From assembly GCF_000972845.2 (NCBI RefSeq), contig NC_040016.1:22116807-22180806 (forward strand): 64,000 bases of DNA, written 5' to 3'. A program made the translations under genes and the position numbers. The notes beneath the pieces were generated by a model, which saw only the letters and a program-made list of their open reading frames with translations, was not told the DNA's origin and made no database searches. This document shows positions 37,357-52,300 of the stretch, piece after piece; position 1 is the stretch's first letter; each line of letters begins with the position of its first letter. The DNA is from Larimichthys crocea. Lineage: Eukaryota > Chordata > Actinopteri > Sciaenidae.

Positions 37357-40300
37357 CTGGAGGGAAAACAAAGAGTCATTGAAGGATAATAAAGCAGAGA
37401 TCTGCTTGGAGAGAGGATCTTGACGCTCAAAGAAAGTTCGATCAGGTTTGTGAAGTTTTAATGAGTCAAGTTTTATTCTCAGAAACGCTCAGTGAATCTC
37501 CTCCATGTGTTTGCGTGTTTTTAACAATAGAAAACAGTTTATTACTCTTGTTATTCCTCATTAATGTTCAGATAAATTCAAGTTTTATTGTTTTCTTGTA
37601 AAATTTCTCCCAAGTCCAAAACTCCAGGAGGTGTTTCGTGATCTCTGAAGCAAACAGATAATTATGGCTCGTTGTCATTGCGTTCGAATTCCAGCTGCAG
37701 ACATCATAAATATTTTAGAAAAGGTTTGTAAGTGCTGCTGACAGTCTCGGGCACGACATTTGGAACATGGAAATAAAAGAAAGTGAAGTATGCGAGGGAA
37801 AAAAAGGAAGAGGCAGGATCTGCTGATCCTTTTTCCCTCTCTGCGTTCTGTCTAGACACGGACAAAGCCGGCTTGGAAACTTTCCCTGCCGCTCCGTCTC
37901 CTCCTCGCCGTCCTCGCCATGTGTTGTGAATGAACGCCTTCCACCGTGACTCACCGCTGTCCACTTCCTCCTCTTCCCGAGCCCGTTCCCTCTCTCTCCT
38001 GTTTCCACAACTTGACCCTGTTTGCTTTACAAACTCTTTTTTTTTTGCTCTCCTTCCGTCTGACAGACTGGACGGACGCGTGATTAGCGAAGGCGGGACG
38101 ACGTCACGACTCTGCAGCCGCTGTCTGAGCTGATCTCTGCAGGACGAGCTGCAGCTTCAGAGGCTTGTCGGGAAGTCTTTAATCACAGTGTCGCTTCATT
38201 TAAACTTGAAGTTACAGCCTCCGTCTGGTTCAATCAGCACGGTAAGACGGCGAGCGGCGGCTGCTGGCGTCCAGATTAATGTTTGTCGTGTTGTCGTGAC
38301 AACCACAGTGAGAAAAAACGACGTAGGAACTGAAGTTCAGCAGCAGTGAACAAACTACAGACTGCTCTGCGTCATGGATGAAACTACAAGTCAATTAATC
38401 CACGAACTATTCTCTGGTTCAGCTCCTCAAACGTGAGGATTCGCTGCTCCTTAACTGAAGATCTGGAGTAACTAAGTACATTTAGCAGCGTTGTCTTTAG
38501 ACCAACACCAGGCGATGGACCGCCCACTCAGGACGTTAACATTCGGCAGATTTCTTTAGGTGGGTCGTGGTCTCAGCCGTAAACGCTGCGTGACCTTCAA
38601 GAAGTCGTCTCAAGTCGTCTGCAACTTTTACTCCACGACAGCTTCCTCCATCTTACATCTGCAGATGGTTGATCCACCAAACAGAGACCTCACTATGAAA
38701 GCATTTTTCTCATTTCTAGACTTAACGATCAATAAGATCTGCAGATAATCGATAATGAATGTAGTCATCAGTCAAACGAACCACGATGCTCGCTGTGCAG
38801 CAGTAACCGCTCTCTGCTGCTTCAGGGTTTCAGCTAAATTACCCAAAAGGCTTCAAGAGTTCAGAGTCTGTGGTGGAAGCATCAGAAACACATCTGACAT
38901 TCACTAACTCCTCATGCTTCACGTCGCCACCGAGCAGCTTTTAAATCTGATCTCCAACGAGCTGCGTGTGCCGCTCCTCGTTTTTAATTCGCAGTTATTG
39001 TTGTGCGGCCGTGCGGTTCTGAGAAAGGTCGACCCTCCCTGACGGTGCATTCAGGGACTCTGACATCAGATCAAATTTACACAATCTCTTTCTCAGAACC
39101 GAGCTTTGCCAAACGGTCGTCTTCTGGATTCTGTTAGAAAATATGATAATCTATAAAAATCATGAACCCACGATGGGACGTTAACTTCTTCTTCCTTTAT
39201 GTGAACACATGCAGAGCAGACAAACAGACTCACCAGCAGGTCCTCTCGGTCCTTTCTGTCCGACTCCTGACACTCCTCGTTCACCTTTCTCTCCTGCGGG
39301 ACCTGAAGGCAACACGAGATCAGGCTCAGGTCAGATTAAAGGTCTCAGTGATCCTGAAGTTTTAGATTATTGGTTAGATTGAAGTTAGGATTGTTGTGTG
39401 GCCTCAGTCAGGTTAGAGTCTTTGTAAACATGAATTCAGTCTCTGGCTAATGTCACACTGCTAGAAATCAGCTTCAGCATCTGATTGGCCGGCGTTTGTG
39501 GGTTTGGCGTGTCGTCAGACATGACTCGGTCATGGTTCGGATAATAACGTCAAGCTGTTCACAGTCCTGGGAAAGAAAGCGACGGCGCTTTGAGGTAGAC
39601 GGATCTCAATTCGAGGCCAATGAGTTACGTGACATCGGATCGGTGATAGACTCATTGATTCTGTCAGAACATTGTTGGAATCTGAGCGTTTTTTTTTTCT
39701 GCACAAACTCCTGAATGTTTCTTCCCATCGTCGTCTGTAAACACAGGAATGTTTTTTCAGTGGATGATCGAGCATCAGAGCCGTCACATCCAGACTTTGC
39801 TTTTCTTCTAAAGAGACAAATGAAATTCAGACGACTGGAAGGCAGCGTTACAGAATCAAGCAGAGATTTGTTCCCTGATGAAGCTGAGCCTCGTTAGGAT
39901 CCTGTGATGGTTTTGTGCTTTTTAAATAAACCGTCCTCACTCTGAATAATCTCTGTTCTGCCTTCTGTGCTCACACTTTACAAATCCAGCTCAGGTTTAT
40001 TGTTTTAGCTCTTCCCGTACAGCACATGGATCGTACCTCTCTCTCCCTGCTGGCCGGGTAAACCTGGACTTCCTGGGAAACCGTTCCTTCCCGCTGCGCC
40101 GGGCTCTCCGCGGGGTCCCTGCCTGCCACTGGTTCCAGGCGGCCCTGGAGGGCCGGGGATGGCACGTTGCATGCCGTTGGGGATCTGGTTCAGTAACGTG
40201 TTGACACGAGTCATTTGTGCTGCAACAACAGAGGAAAGGAAAGAAAGAAGCAACAGAACAGTGAGTGTCTGAGTCACCACATCATGAACGAGCCTGTTTG

Positions 40301-43300
40301 GAGTCGGTGCCACTCGGCGGTGCCAGAAACTCTTTCAAAAGGGGAAAAAATGCACGACTTACCGCTTACTAGCTGCTCGCAAACTTGTCTGGCAATGGAT
40401 CGCATCATGTTCTGAGGAGCAAAGTCGCCCTGGGTACAAAGAGGAAAGAGTTGAACTCAATGTGAATTCGTAGAGGTTCCAGAAAAGGTTCCTTTAGTTT
40501 GTGCAGGTTTCCGTTCAATCACACGATTGGTCTGCAGAGCTTAGACATCAAGAACTGCACTTCCCATGAGTCCTTGCATAAAACAAAGCTGGTGTTTTTT
40601 TACAGAAGCTCATCTAAAGACTAAACTTGGCTTTGGGTTTTTGGCTTTCTTGCACCTTCGGCTTCGTTGGTCGTCCAAAGACGTGCACAGAGAAAATCGT
40701 TTAATTTAACAAGTCCCAAAATCATAAATGACCATATCAAAACAATCCGCCAATTCTCTGGTTTCGAGATACTAAAACTTATTCTGAGAGACACCGGGAA
40801 CAAATGTTCTTGTCTTGTTTTGTGAAACTTTGTCCTGAAACATCTTTACATCCTAGATTAATTTGTCAGGAACGTTTTCTTGGATTGAAACTCGAGACAT
40901 TTCGAAAACACTCAGATTCACTCACTCTCTCTCCTTTGTCTCCCTTTGGACCGACGGAACCCTGAAAAGAGAAAATCAGGCATCAGAAAATCGTTTGAAA
41001 CTTTTAATCTCTGCCTGTTCGTTCGCACGGTGCGGACTCTTACAGGAGAACCGGAGTCTCCGGGGTTTCCTGGTTTTCCTGCAGCACCTGGTACTCCAGG
41101 AGATCCTGGAGGCCCCTGCAAGGAAAGTGAGAGAGCTCCTGTCAGAACAGTTCGGATATAATCGTGAACAAAGCTTCAGCTTCGAGATCGTCGCTCAGAG
41201 CTCCAAACCCTTCTTGAACATTTGTGATCACAAACCTCGAGTTCAATCGACACCACCGGCTTGTTAAATCTGGGGATAAAATGGCTGAGTCATGCTTTCT
41301 GCTCTCTGAAAACTGACGCCAGTTTATCCTTGAGCAAGGCACTTAAATTGCTTAATTGCTTCAGCCGGGTTTTACGTGCCGAGCTTCTCGGCCAACAGCA
41401 GCTCCCAGGTGTGTCAAAGCTCCCAACAAACCATTAAAAGTCTTACCATGGGGCCCGCGGGGCCTCTGGGTCCAGACTGTCCTTCCTTTCCTGGAGGGCC
41501 CTGGAAACACAAGATCAAGACTGAACAACAGAACTGATACTGTTCATGTTCGAAGAATTCGGAGAGCATGGTTGCTATTAAAACCAGCCCGTGTGTGTGT
41601 ACTCACCCTCACGCCAGCTGATCCGATCGGGCCAGCAGGACCAGGAGGACCAGGTGAACCCTGCAGAGCAACGAGAAAACAAATCACGTTATCTTCGTTT
41701 CCCACATTAACTGAAAAGGTCGCCTGTGCTCTGATGGAAACCGACGCCAAATTTCTGTGCGTTGAACCGTAAATCTTCTTTTTTTGCCATTTTTATTGCC
41801 AATCCTCTCCGCTCTTTGATGCCTCGGCATAACATTTACAGGGAACATAATTTATTCCAGGTCTGTTTTATTGGCCATTATAAACCGGGACCCGCATGGT
41901 CTGCAAGTCATTAAATGCATGCTGCTATAGCATCTGCTACAACGTGGTCACCTGCAGCCGCCGCTCCATCAACAGCGTCCACGTGGAGATGAAGAGCCGA
42001 TTAATCAGCCTCACTCTGGAGGAGGTGACCCCCCGTTTACACTGAGCTGGATCGAACTGATCTCGTCATCACTTCACTCGATGACCACCACCAACACCAA
42101 ACGCCTCCACTTCCTCCAACACCAGGTGGAGATGTGGAAGGATAAAGACATTTAACGGATTCAGGATTAAGAAATGATCAGACAGGACGAGGACAGAAAA
42201 TCCAAACTGACGTTGGCGTCGAGGTTTGTTTTTAAGAATCGTTTGCGCGTTCTCTTGGTCAGTATTACGTCTGTAGGAACGACCGTGACACCTGCTGATT
42301 CCAGACAACGATAAAGTGTTCCTCTTCAGAAGTTTCCAAGTTTTGTTCGAAACCTTCGACCTTCTCCACCCTCCACCGGGGTTAGGGTTGGCTGCCTGTA
42401 TTTTATGAAAGTGTAATCTTTTATTCTGACTTCAGAGAGAACATGCAGGCGAGTCTCGCTCCACTACGACCATGAATTCAATTAGATTTGACAAGACTCG
42501 CTCGACTAAACTGACCTCCACCTCTGCTGCAGCTCTGCCTATTAGATTAAAGCAATTAAAGCTCCAACGGCTTAAAGCAAGAAAACTGATCTCTCCATGC
42601 AAACATTAGAAGACTGACTGTGCCTTTAAGGTCAAAGGTGCAAAGGTTAAACAAACAACAGGTCACAGGTCACAGTTGGGGTCAGCGGCCCTGCAGCATT
42701 CAGGGATCATTCATCCTCTCCTGAGCTTAACGAGGTCCGACCTTTAAACTGTGCTGGAGGGACGCCGTCGCCTTTTCTTCATTTTTCATTAAGATCGTGA
42801 CACTTTAATGATTTAACGTTCTTAACCTCGTAAAACGAACATACGGTATCCAGGGAGGAATCAAAGTGACACGCGATATTCACCACTCAGTATTTCAAAC
42901 ACTGACCCTCGATGTTCTTTACTTTCAGGCCAACTGTTGCTTCAGGAGCTTAGGTGTCATTTTCTTCTTCCAGACTCTGGACCTGCCAGGTCGGACCACA
43001 GCGCCTCTTCCCAGATAAAACAACTTACATTAAGAGGAGGATGTAGCAGCTGAGCACACGCCAACACTTCACCAGCACCGTTAATCACGGTGACTTGTTC
43101 TTGGCTCCTCGGTTCTCTGCAGAAATTTAATTTAAAAGTAATATTCAAAAACTCTCTATGGATCCTCCCCAGCTGGAAAAACCGGCCGAGTCCCGTCAGA
43201 CGCCAGAATAGTAGTCAAACTGTGAAGCATCCCAGTTCCCTGTTTAAAAACCTCCTCGAGCCCGATGCACTCACTTTCTGTCCAGGTAAACCGGAGTCAC

Positions 43301-46300
43301 CAGGGTCTCCCTTCGGTCCAGGGCGGCCCTGAAAGGAAAAAAAAACAGCAACATGAACATTTCTTTAATAATTTAAACATTCATCCAACATAAACACATT
43401 CAGATCAAGCTCATGTAGTGATCCATGTTACAGCCACTCTGTTCTTTAACTGGACCTGTGTCTTTATATGTTTGATGTTTGTACTGAGAGAGCAAAGTGT
43501 GACCAGAGTCAGATTCCTCGTGTCTGGAGAATTAAAGTGTTTCTGCTTCTGAACTGTTCAGACCATCGTTGATTTATTCACACACAGATCACATGATGGT
43601 TTTTGGTGTGAGTCTCAATGTCTGGACTCATGGGATCAAACCCTTCAAGCTGTTCTCCAGCAGTGTAGCTGCTTATTGTCTCCATCAGTCAGAGTTTAGT
43701 TTGTCTGCTCTACTGTAGAAACACGGCGGTTCAACGTGTCGGACTTGAAGCCGCCTCCTAACGATTATTGTCACGTTCAGGTGATTAAACACGAGTAATG
43801 AACATTTCATTCTGGAACTGAAGCCTCAGAACTCAGACACACCTGAAGCTGAATCTGATCCACGCCTGTCATGTGACGCTGAGACTAATGTGCACATTAA
43901 GATCCAATCACAACGCGGCGTGCAGATAAGTCTTATGAAGACCAGGTGAGTGTTATCGCATGCTGTCAGGTTATGAATGTGTGTTATCTGATATTTTAAT
44001 GCTTTTGTTATTGTTGTTCTTTCTTCCAGATCTCTCTCCATAAATCGTCGTAAGCCTCGGTTCAGAGTAAATAGAAGCTGTTCGGTGACACGGGACGACA
44101 GGACGACGTTTGAGTCCGACCTTTGGATGGAGGGAACATTTAATCTGGGTACAGCTTGTGTCAGACTGATTCATGGAGCGATGTTCAGGTCTCTCTCTGG
44201 AGGAATGTGGATCTCTGCCACAGATACTCCCCAGCTTGTAAATTCCCTTTATAATAAACGGCCAAAATAATCCTCCCTCTGGTGCACTGAGGCATCCTGG
44301 GATTTATGTCCAGCTTGTGTGTGTGTGTGTGCATGTCAGGTGTGTTTATACACTCACAGCCTCTCCTGGAATCGACATCCCGCTGGGTCCTTGAGGGCCG
44401 GGCAGACCCATGGGCCCCGGTGGTCCGTTATCTCCACGTGGGCCGACCGGTCCCTGTGAAATACAGAAGAGAAGGTCAGATAAGAAACATTTAAACACAC
44501 CGGAGTTTGTTTGTGTTGATATCTGCTGATATCAACCTGAAAATAGACAGGAAAGAAAATCAGATGCTCACACTGAAGAGTCTGACCCGGCTCAGAGCTG
44601 TCAGCACCAAGACTTCATTAACAAAGGTGAGACAGAAAAAGATACTTACAGCAGGACCGAGTTCTCCTCTTTCACCTCGGGGTCCTTTGCTGCCGGGGGC
44701 ACCCTGAAGAGGAGGAGGAGGAGGAGGAGGAGGAGGAGGAGAAAATATGTCAACTTCCACCTTAAAACCCTGGAAACTCGGTTTTCAATTAAGCATTTCA
44801 ATATAACTTTAAATGTCCCGGATAAGTATGAAAATGAAGTCATAAAAATATCTTTAGGTGTCATTTATTAGGAGTTTAAAACTTGAGTTAATCTGCTTCA
44901 TCAGGACTGTGTGGTTCGACCAACTTGTTAAATAACCAGAGAAGTTTGGCAGAAATAATCTCGTCCAAACTCTCAGCAGGAAAAATGTTTTCAGGACCTT
45001 TAACAGCGAGATCTGAGATCTGATTCTGACTGTTTTACTTTGAAGACGTTCGATTTATTCATTTTCCTCAGAGGATAAAGTCTGGAGGTGTTGTTGATGA
45101 ACACGTTGCTGCTTTTCTTTTTCTCATGGGAATAAAAATCCATCCATCCAGCAGACTCATCCACATCGTCACATTAGTGCAGTGAGAGGAGAAGCTGTCA
45201 GACAGTGTCAGCCTCCGTCATGCTGCACCACAGTTTACCTTCTCCACCCTCTTAAAAGATTTTTACGAGGCATTGCAAAGAAGTTTCCCGTGGTTAATGT
45301 GCTTCAGGGCGCAATATTCTCCCTTGTACAACATACAGTGTATGAATAACCATAAATTACCTGACAGGGGAAAGCTTTTTACTCCAGCAGTGGAAAAATG
45401 TTCCATTACAAATAAAAAGCATTTAAGTAGCTACATACATGTTACGGTGATGTAACCTGATCTTTCACCAAAACCAGTTTCCAGGTCTTCGATATGTTTT
45501 AAAAGTCGTTCTGATAAACGTCCTCAAGTGAGGTCACTGTGATGTCACTTGAGTCGGCATCGGTTGACGGCTAAACGTTTGAAAATGAAACAAACTCTGT
45601 TTGTGTGACCTCATTTTGCACCTGAATCTTTGACTCAGCTGTTGGTGATTGATTCGCATTGTGGGTAATGTAGGTGCCAAGAAGGTTACATCGAGTCCAA
45701 CAACTCCGGTCTGTGGCGTCAAAGTCCAGCACTTTGCATTACCCACCATCCACCCCAGTGGGGGTAGAAGAACACACAACCTCCTGGACTGGAAAAAAAG
45801 GATGCCAGTAATCATAATCCAGGCAGCAGTTATGTTTCCTCCAAAAAGTATTTGGCAAAATCCATTTGGTTTATAAACATAACTTCTAGGAGACAGAGTC
45901 CAGCTGTCAAATAATGCAAGACTTTCCTGTGAAAGGTCGCAGAGGGAAAATAGAAAGTCTCCAATGTGGAAACACTTCATGTTAAACTCAACAGTTCCCA
46001 GGTCGTGAAGATGGATTCAGGTGATTCTTACCACTGGTCCCTGAGTCCCTGGTGGCCCGGTGCCCGCTGAGGTACAGGTGCAGGAGTTGGGAAGAGACGG
46101 ACACTTCAGCTCGTCTCTCTGGTGGAAAAAAAACAACCCAAAGACAAAGTGTCAGAGTGTCTGATCCTACGAGCCAACAACCACCGACTCCAAGTTTGAC
46201 TTAACTTTGGATTGAGGGCTAGAGTGGACTCAATGTCTAACAGTCAGTTCATTAGCAGCAGATGATTCATGCAGTCAGGTTCAAACATGAAACGTAACGG

Positions 46301-49300
46301 TTAGTGACATAAACTTTGAGTGTGCGTCTTAAAAAAGGTGAGAACAAGAAAGTGTTTCCTCTGACAATCGTCCAAAAAACATAAAACCAAAGCGCTCAGT
46401 CTCTTTCATGTTTCCTCTCACTGCTAAGAGATAAACCGTTTGGACATTTCTGTGGGTTAAACCTGAGACAAAGAGCAGAACCACGATGGCTTCGAGTGAC
46501 GTTTTCAGGAGTCAGAACCCCAGAACAAAGCTGTGCAGCACTCTGGAAGATCTTCCCAGTAAGAGGGGGTACATGTTCTGGTTCAGAGATTTCAGCACAA
46601 CGATGAAATTAAGCTTTTGTCAAAGTAAAACCTCAAGTAAACAGTGTAGTTTTTTTTTTTTTAAAACTCAGAGTTTAAAGGAGTCCCGAGCAGGAACAGA
46701 CACATCGAAACAAGGCAGACACTCTATCAACTTTGATGCATAATTTCTTGTTGGATATCCAGAACTGTTGAGAACTACAAATGTCACTTAAATTTGATGC
46801 CTCAGCGTCTATTATATAATTTCCCGAGGGTGGAAGTCGGTAATTTACTGTGACAACAGAAATTTAGTGTAGTTGCAGAGACCACGTGAAGCCTAGAAAA
46901 AGGACCTGGACATTCTGCAGTTCTGGGATGTCCAAGAAGAACGTTGGCAAAATCTTTGGTCATCGGTCACAAACTTTAAGACAGAATGGACAATTTCAAG
47001 TTTGAGTTCTCAACGTGACTGCAGCTACAACTAAACCATCGCAAGGTTGGATTCAAAATTAGGAAATCATGAGAATCACAATGGTTCAGCCTCCTTTGAG
47101 GAGCTGCATCATTTAAAGAACGACACAGAAACTCGATGCTGGACTGAAAGTTGGAATACGTTCTTTGTTTCGTTGATTCTGATTGGTCTTTTTCCCGTGA
47201 CAGACAGATGGTTCATCCAGTCACCTGCCAAGCACCTTTCCCAATACCGACTTCCCAGATGGTTCAGTGTAGTAAACCAGTCAGGTAAGCTACAACCTTC
47301 ATCAACTGAACCAACCAATCAGAAACACGAAATGACAGAAACTACCGTCCAACATCGTGAAGATCAACAAATCAACTATCTTGAATTTTTCCCGACTAAC
47401 CACAAGATTCTTGATATTGTGCAAGTGGAAATCCCCGACACCTCCTTCACATACCTTATAGATGAGAGGAGTTGGATTTTTGAGGCGCTCCCTGAGAAAA
47501 GTTTGCAAGACGTGGGACTCCTTCGATATCTGGACTTTTTATTTCAGCAGCATTAAACTGTCAGGCAGCAGAGCGGCCGTTAACTATAGCTTTATGTCAT
47601 TGTTATAATTCAGAGAGTTGGATAAACAGTAATCTGAACTCACACTGGACTTGTTTAGTGGACGAATGAGCCCATGCAGGATATTTACTCCCGCGTGGGC
47701 GTCAAGCTCCTGATGTTTCCAATGTATATTTCCACTGATGGCCTCACTTTGGATCATTTAATAACCGTCAGTAAAAAACAGGCCAATCAAGCAGCTGTCC
47801 TCGCTCTGCAGCAATTGAGATAATAATCCACCAGAGTTGAATCCTTTTCAAACTCTTTTGGACGTCCGAGCTGCAGACGTGCCGCGCTCAGACAAAGCTT
47901 TATTTGTTACAGCGTCTCTGGAGATCTCTGCTGGGACTGAAGTGAGAAGGCTTCATATTGAGAAAGGCCAGAGTCCAGCCGCCGAACAACAGGCTGCACT
48001 GTGCTGCGTTTAAAGACTCTCATACTGTAGCTGCCGAAGGGCCGGCCAAATGTTTAAGTGCCTGCAAACAAATGTTCGTCTCTTCGTAGCCTCGTGGAGG
48101 ATTTGAGAAACACCAGAGATGGTTGTTCACAGGAGTTAATGTGTGAAGAACGAAGGAGACGTTTCAACAACGTCGTAAATACGTTGATTGTGTTTTATCT
48201 TCTTTACCGTCTGTAAATTATCAAAGTCTCTGCAGCTTCTCTTTTTCTTTCCATTCAAGCTGCTGATTATCAGAACCCCACGAGACGACCTCTATTGTCT
48301 GCTCGCACGTTCGCCAGATGTTTGAACTGTTGTTTTGCCCTTGAAAGGCAAAAAGAATACATTAAATGCAGCTTTAATTACGCTGAATTATGTTAAAAAT
48401 CTCAACACATCAAAGCTTGAATCTGCTGACACCAGATCAGAAACTCTGCAGATCCGCAGTGAGGTTTCAAGCGTTTTAATACAGAGCAGCAGCGTCATAA
48501 AAAGCATGTTTCAGCTCCATCTGACAAGTTAACTGCTGCGCCTTGTTAAAAAAGGTAAACTATTGCTGATCCAGATCCGGTGTAGGTCAGAGGACATTTC
48601 TATGTTTGCCTTTATTTTCATGTAAATGATTAAGATATTTGGGCTAAAGTGAACCTGCGTGAACTGCAGTCATGAAAACAATCGTCAGGTTGTAGAAATG
48701 TCTTCATTCTCAGAGTCAACATTATGTTTTCCATTACACGCCACACCCCGCCGCCCTTTCATCAGACGTATCGGCTGGCTCGCGCTCCTGCGTATCATAT
48801 AAACCTTGTTTATTTGTCTCTTTGATTCGCGCCGGTTCTGACTCCGAGCTTTGATCCGCTGCTGAATCTGAAAAACTTGAGGACACACCGGCTGTTTGGA
48901 CCTGCAGCTGCCTGTTAGATAAACACTCTTCCTTTCTTTTATCTATTTTTTTACTGTCAGGCTGTAATTACCACCATTAAACATTTTAAACGTCATAAAA
49001 CGTTTCTGCATTGTCCCCGAGTTTGGACGCCTGAACACGTTGGAGGGAAAGCAGCTGGCCTGACGGTTTCCTATAAGATAACTGAGCCAAGATGCTCCAC
49101 AGATGTACGAAAGCAAACAAACAAACAGGAAATAATGCACTTACACACAAGCAGATGTGAGTTTCAGAGACTTTCCTGGACACAGAAGGACAAAATACAA
49201 CCCTGTTTTTCCACTGAGACGCACGTTTGAATCTTTGTTTCACGTCCAGGTTAAAAAAATAAGCAGTGCATTGAAACTATTTGTCTGATCGAGCTTTGAA

Positions 49301-52300
49301 AATCCAAAAATTTGCTTTGATTTTTTTGTTGAATTCAGAGGAAATCATCCTCGGAGCCAAAAACCGACAAGTTTCTATATTTTAGGAGCAAAACAGGAGA
49401 CGACAGCTGATTATCTAGTTCTGCCATCATTCTGGCTGCAGGTTAAAGAAGTGAGTCGAGCTGCTGAACATATTGAACATGTCTTTAAAAAAGTCCTTGT
49501 GTCCGTGCTGCGTGGAGCCGGGGGTTCCCTTACCATAGACGGGAGGTCACAACATCTGTCCCTGCTGGTCCAGCCTAAGCTGCAGACAATGTCAAACATC
49601 TGGAGCTGGAACTGTGGAGAGGAAACAAAAAGAAAACATGGAAATGGTGTTGTGGTACATGTGTCTGTGATACGCCCTTCACAGCTCCCAGAAGGCAGCA
49701 CAGCCGAGTCCCATCAGCCCCGGGAAACACAGGAAACGGCTCATATTGTAACCACATTGGCGGCTTAACGTACAGTACGGTACGGCAGAGTACGTCTCAA
49801 AGAAGATCCACCATCCTAAACCCTCCAGATACCTTCAGATGTGGCTATCGCTGCAGATACTTCGGTTGGCATCTGAACCTCAAGGACTCGTTAAAGTGTT
49901 TCTTCATATTCTGAGATAAATCTCGACAGGACGGTGATTTACAAACACCTGAACTTCATTTCCCATGAGGCTTTCACAACAAGCTAATGGCTGAGAGACA
50001 ACCCAGCAATGTTTTTAACATTATTCTTCATTACAGTTGATAGAAAACACTCGGGAGTTGTTTAGTTTGGTCATCTCTCTGCTACAGACCACACGTGTTG
50101 TTCTCCGTGTTCGTCTGGACCTGGTTTCAGTTCAGACGATCCTCTCTGACTCATGTGATGTGACGACGTCTTATTAACTGTATCTTCACCGATCGATCCT
50201 CCAGAGTTTAGAGGATCCAACAGAGGACGCTGTGCACTGACAGCCACACTATCAGCTCCATGCGACCACTGTTAGTACTCTCTGTAGTGTTTGTCTGCAC
50301 ATGCTCTGAGACATTAAGCCTCTAAATAAATCTAAGAATCTAAAAGAGAGATTATCTCTCTTGAGGCCGTGATAAATTAAATGAAAAGGGGGCGTTAACA
50401 TCATTTTTATGAATCATATTCGAGCTACTGAAATCTGGTTTCTCGTCATCACATCTGATCATTTTAAACACAATCCTCATGGGGGCGCCACCATGTTCAG
50501 ATACTGATAATTACAATAAAACACATTGAAATCCTGCTAAAGTCAAAGCTGAGTCTTTGCTTTCCGCCCCTTTCGTTCATCAGAGTTGACTCACAGTTGC
50601 TGATTCTCCTTTGGAGCCGATGGACTTGGACATCTTGCCCAGGACCTGGTAGCCGTCGCTGGATGTGTTTCCAGCGGCCTTGATCTCCTTCTCAGCCACT
50701 TCTTGGCAGTCGATGTTCAGTTTGACGCTGGTGGATGAAACCAGGATATGGAGCTTCGCAGAGGGAGAAAGAAAAAGCACAAAAAGGAGAAGAGATTTTT
50801 ATTGGCACATTCTTTGTTCTGAGACCAAGTCGTGTGTCTGGTTTCTATCCTGATGGCCTGCAAATTATTAGGTTATGCTGACTGTGCTCGGGGTGGACGT
50901 GCTCCATCGTCTCCGCTGTAGTTCTGTTTCTTTAAAACTCTGCAGGAATGTCAGAGAGCAAAAAGCAGCTTCTTTCTGTTCATTCAGAAGAAAGAGGTGC
51001 TCCATCAGAGCCACGACGCTGCTGCTGCTTCTGCTGCTGCTGCAGGGAAGCAAATCAAAGTTTGGATCGTATAGAAGCTCACGCGGCGCTTTGGCTCCGG
51101 AAACATCACTCGATCCACGTCCGTGTTGTTGTGCACGGAAAACGTTTAAAGAGGTGACTTCATACCAAAACCAGGAAGGGAAGAAACATTAGGACATATT
51201 TTTTGTCCTCCATCCAAAACAAACTCAGGATATCTGCTGATACCGAGGACTGATGATCAGTGATGTCACCGATTGAAAATCTGTAGAACACGTGTCTTAA
51301 ATCTTTCCTCCCATAAACTAACTGACCTGTGATCAGGTGAACGGTGTCTCTGTCTGTTCTCACACTTTGTAACTTTGGGCTCCGGGTCGGGAGAAGTCCG
51401 TAACGCTTTACGGCACTAAGTCACACAGCAGCAACTATTTCACTGATTCTGGTGAAACTGGATCATATTTTATGGAGGAAATGTTTTCTGGTTTTCCCTC
51501 TGATGTCCTCCGGCTGCTCCGCCTCAACTCTCTGTGATTTACAGAGTTTATGATGGACAGTGAAGTAAACTGCTGACAGCTGTAGCTGCTGTTAGCTCAG
51601 TCCGTCAGCTTGGCGGTGAGCTCAGAGCGACGGGTACCCGTCGCTCTGAGCTCACCGCCAAGCTGACGAACTGAGTGTTTGTACCAACAGGCGTTATGGA
51701 CGACCAGGAAGAAGAAGAGGAGGTAACCAGGCTCAGCAGCTTCTACGGACATGATGGCAGAGGAGAAGAGAGTGAAGAGGACGCTGACGGAGGAAGCTAA
51801 GAAGAGAAAAGGAGAGAGTGAGCGAGCAAGAAGCCGCCGGACAAGAGTAAATGTGGGACTGACTTTTAGGCGCTTTAACGAGCTTTCTGAAGCATCGACA
51901 TCTGTTCGGTTCTCAGTTCATCACATCCTGACCCGAGGACACGCACACAACAAAACACCGTTCAGGTTACAGGTGGTGGACGAGCGTCGACGCTGTCCAC
52001 AGAACAGCTGAGGCAAAAAAAGAGGCTTCACGTAATTACACTTGATGAGCTTAATTGCATGCTTCTGCATCCTGTCTTTGTTTCCTCTGGTTCCTTATGA
52101 AATGAAACGTCTGAACAGATGTTCAGGAACAGAACATGTGGCTCAGGTGGTAACGAGTCCAGGTGAAGTGTCCTTGGGTAAAATACTGAACCCAATGTCT
52201 GTGCCATGTGTTCGTCTAGAGAAGATTATTATAGTATTATATAATATGCATTTCTGAATGTGTCACAGTGAGTTTATCGTAAATAAGATGTCTTGTTTAT

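Noticed and set aside
47047..47556. 169-codon open frame antisense within a col12a1 intron
   Set aside because: No domain or signal recognised; length is consistent with chance.
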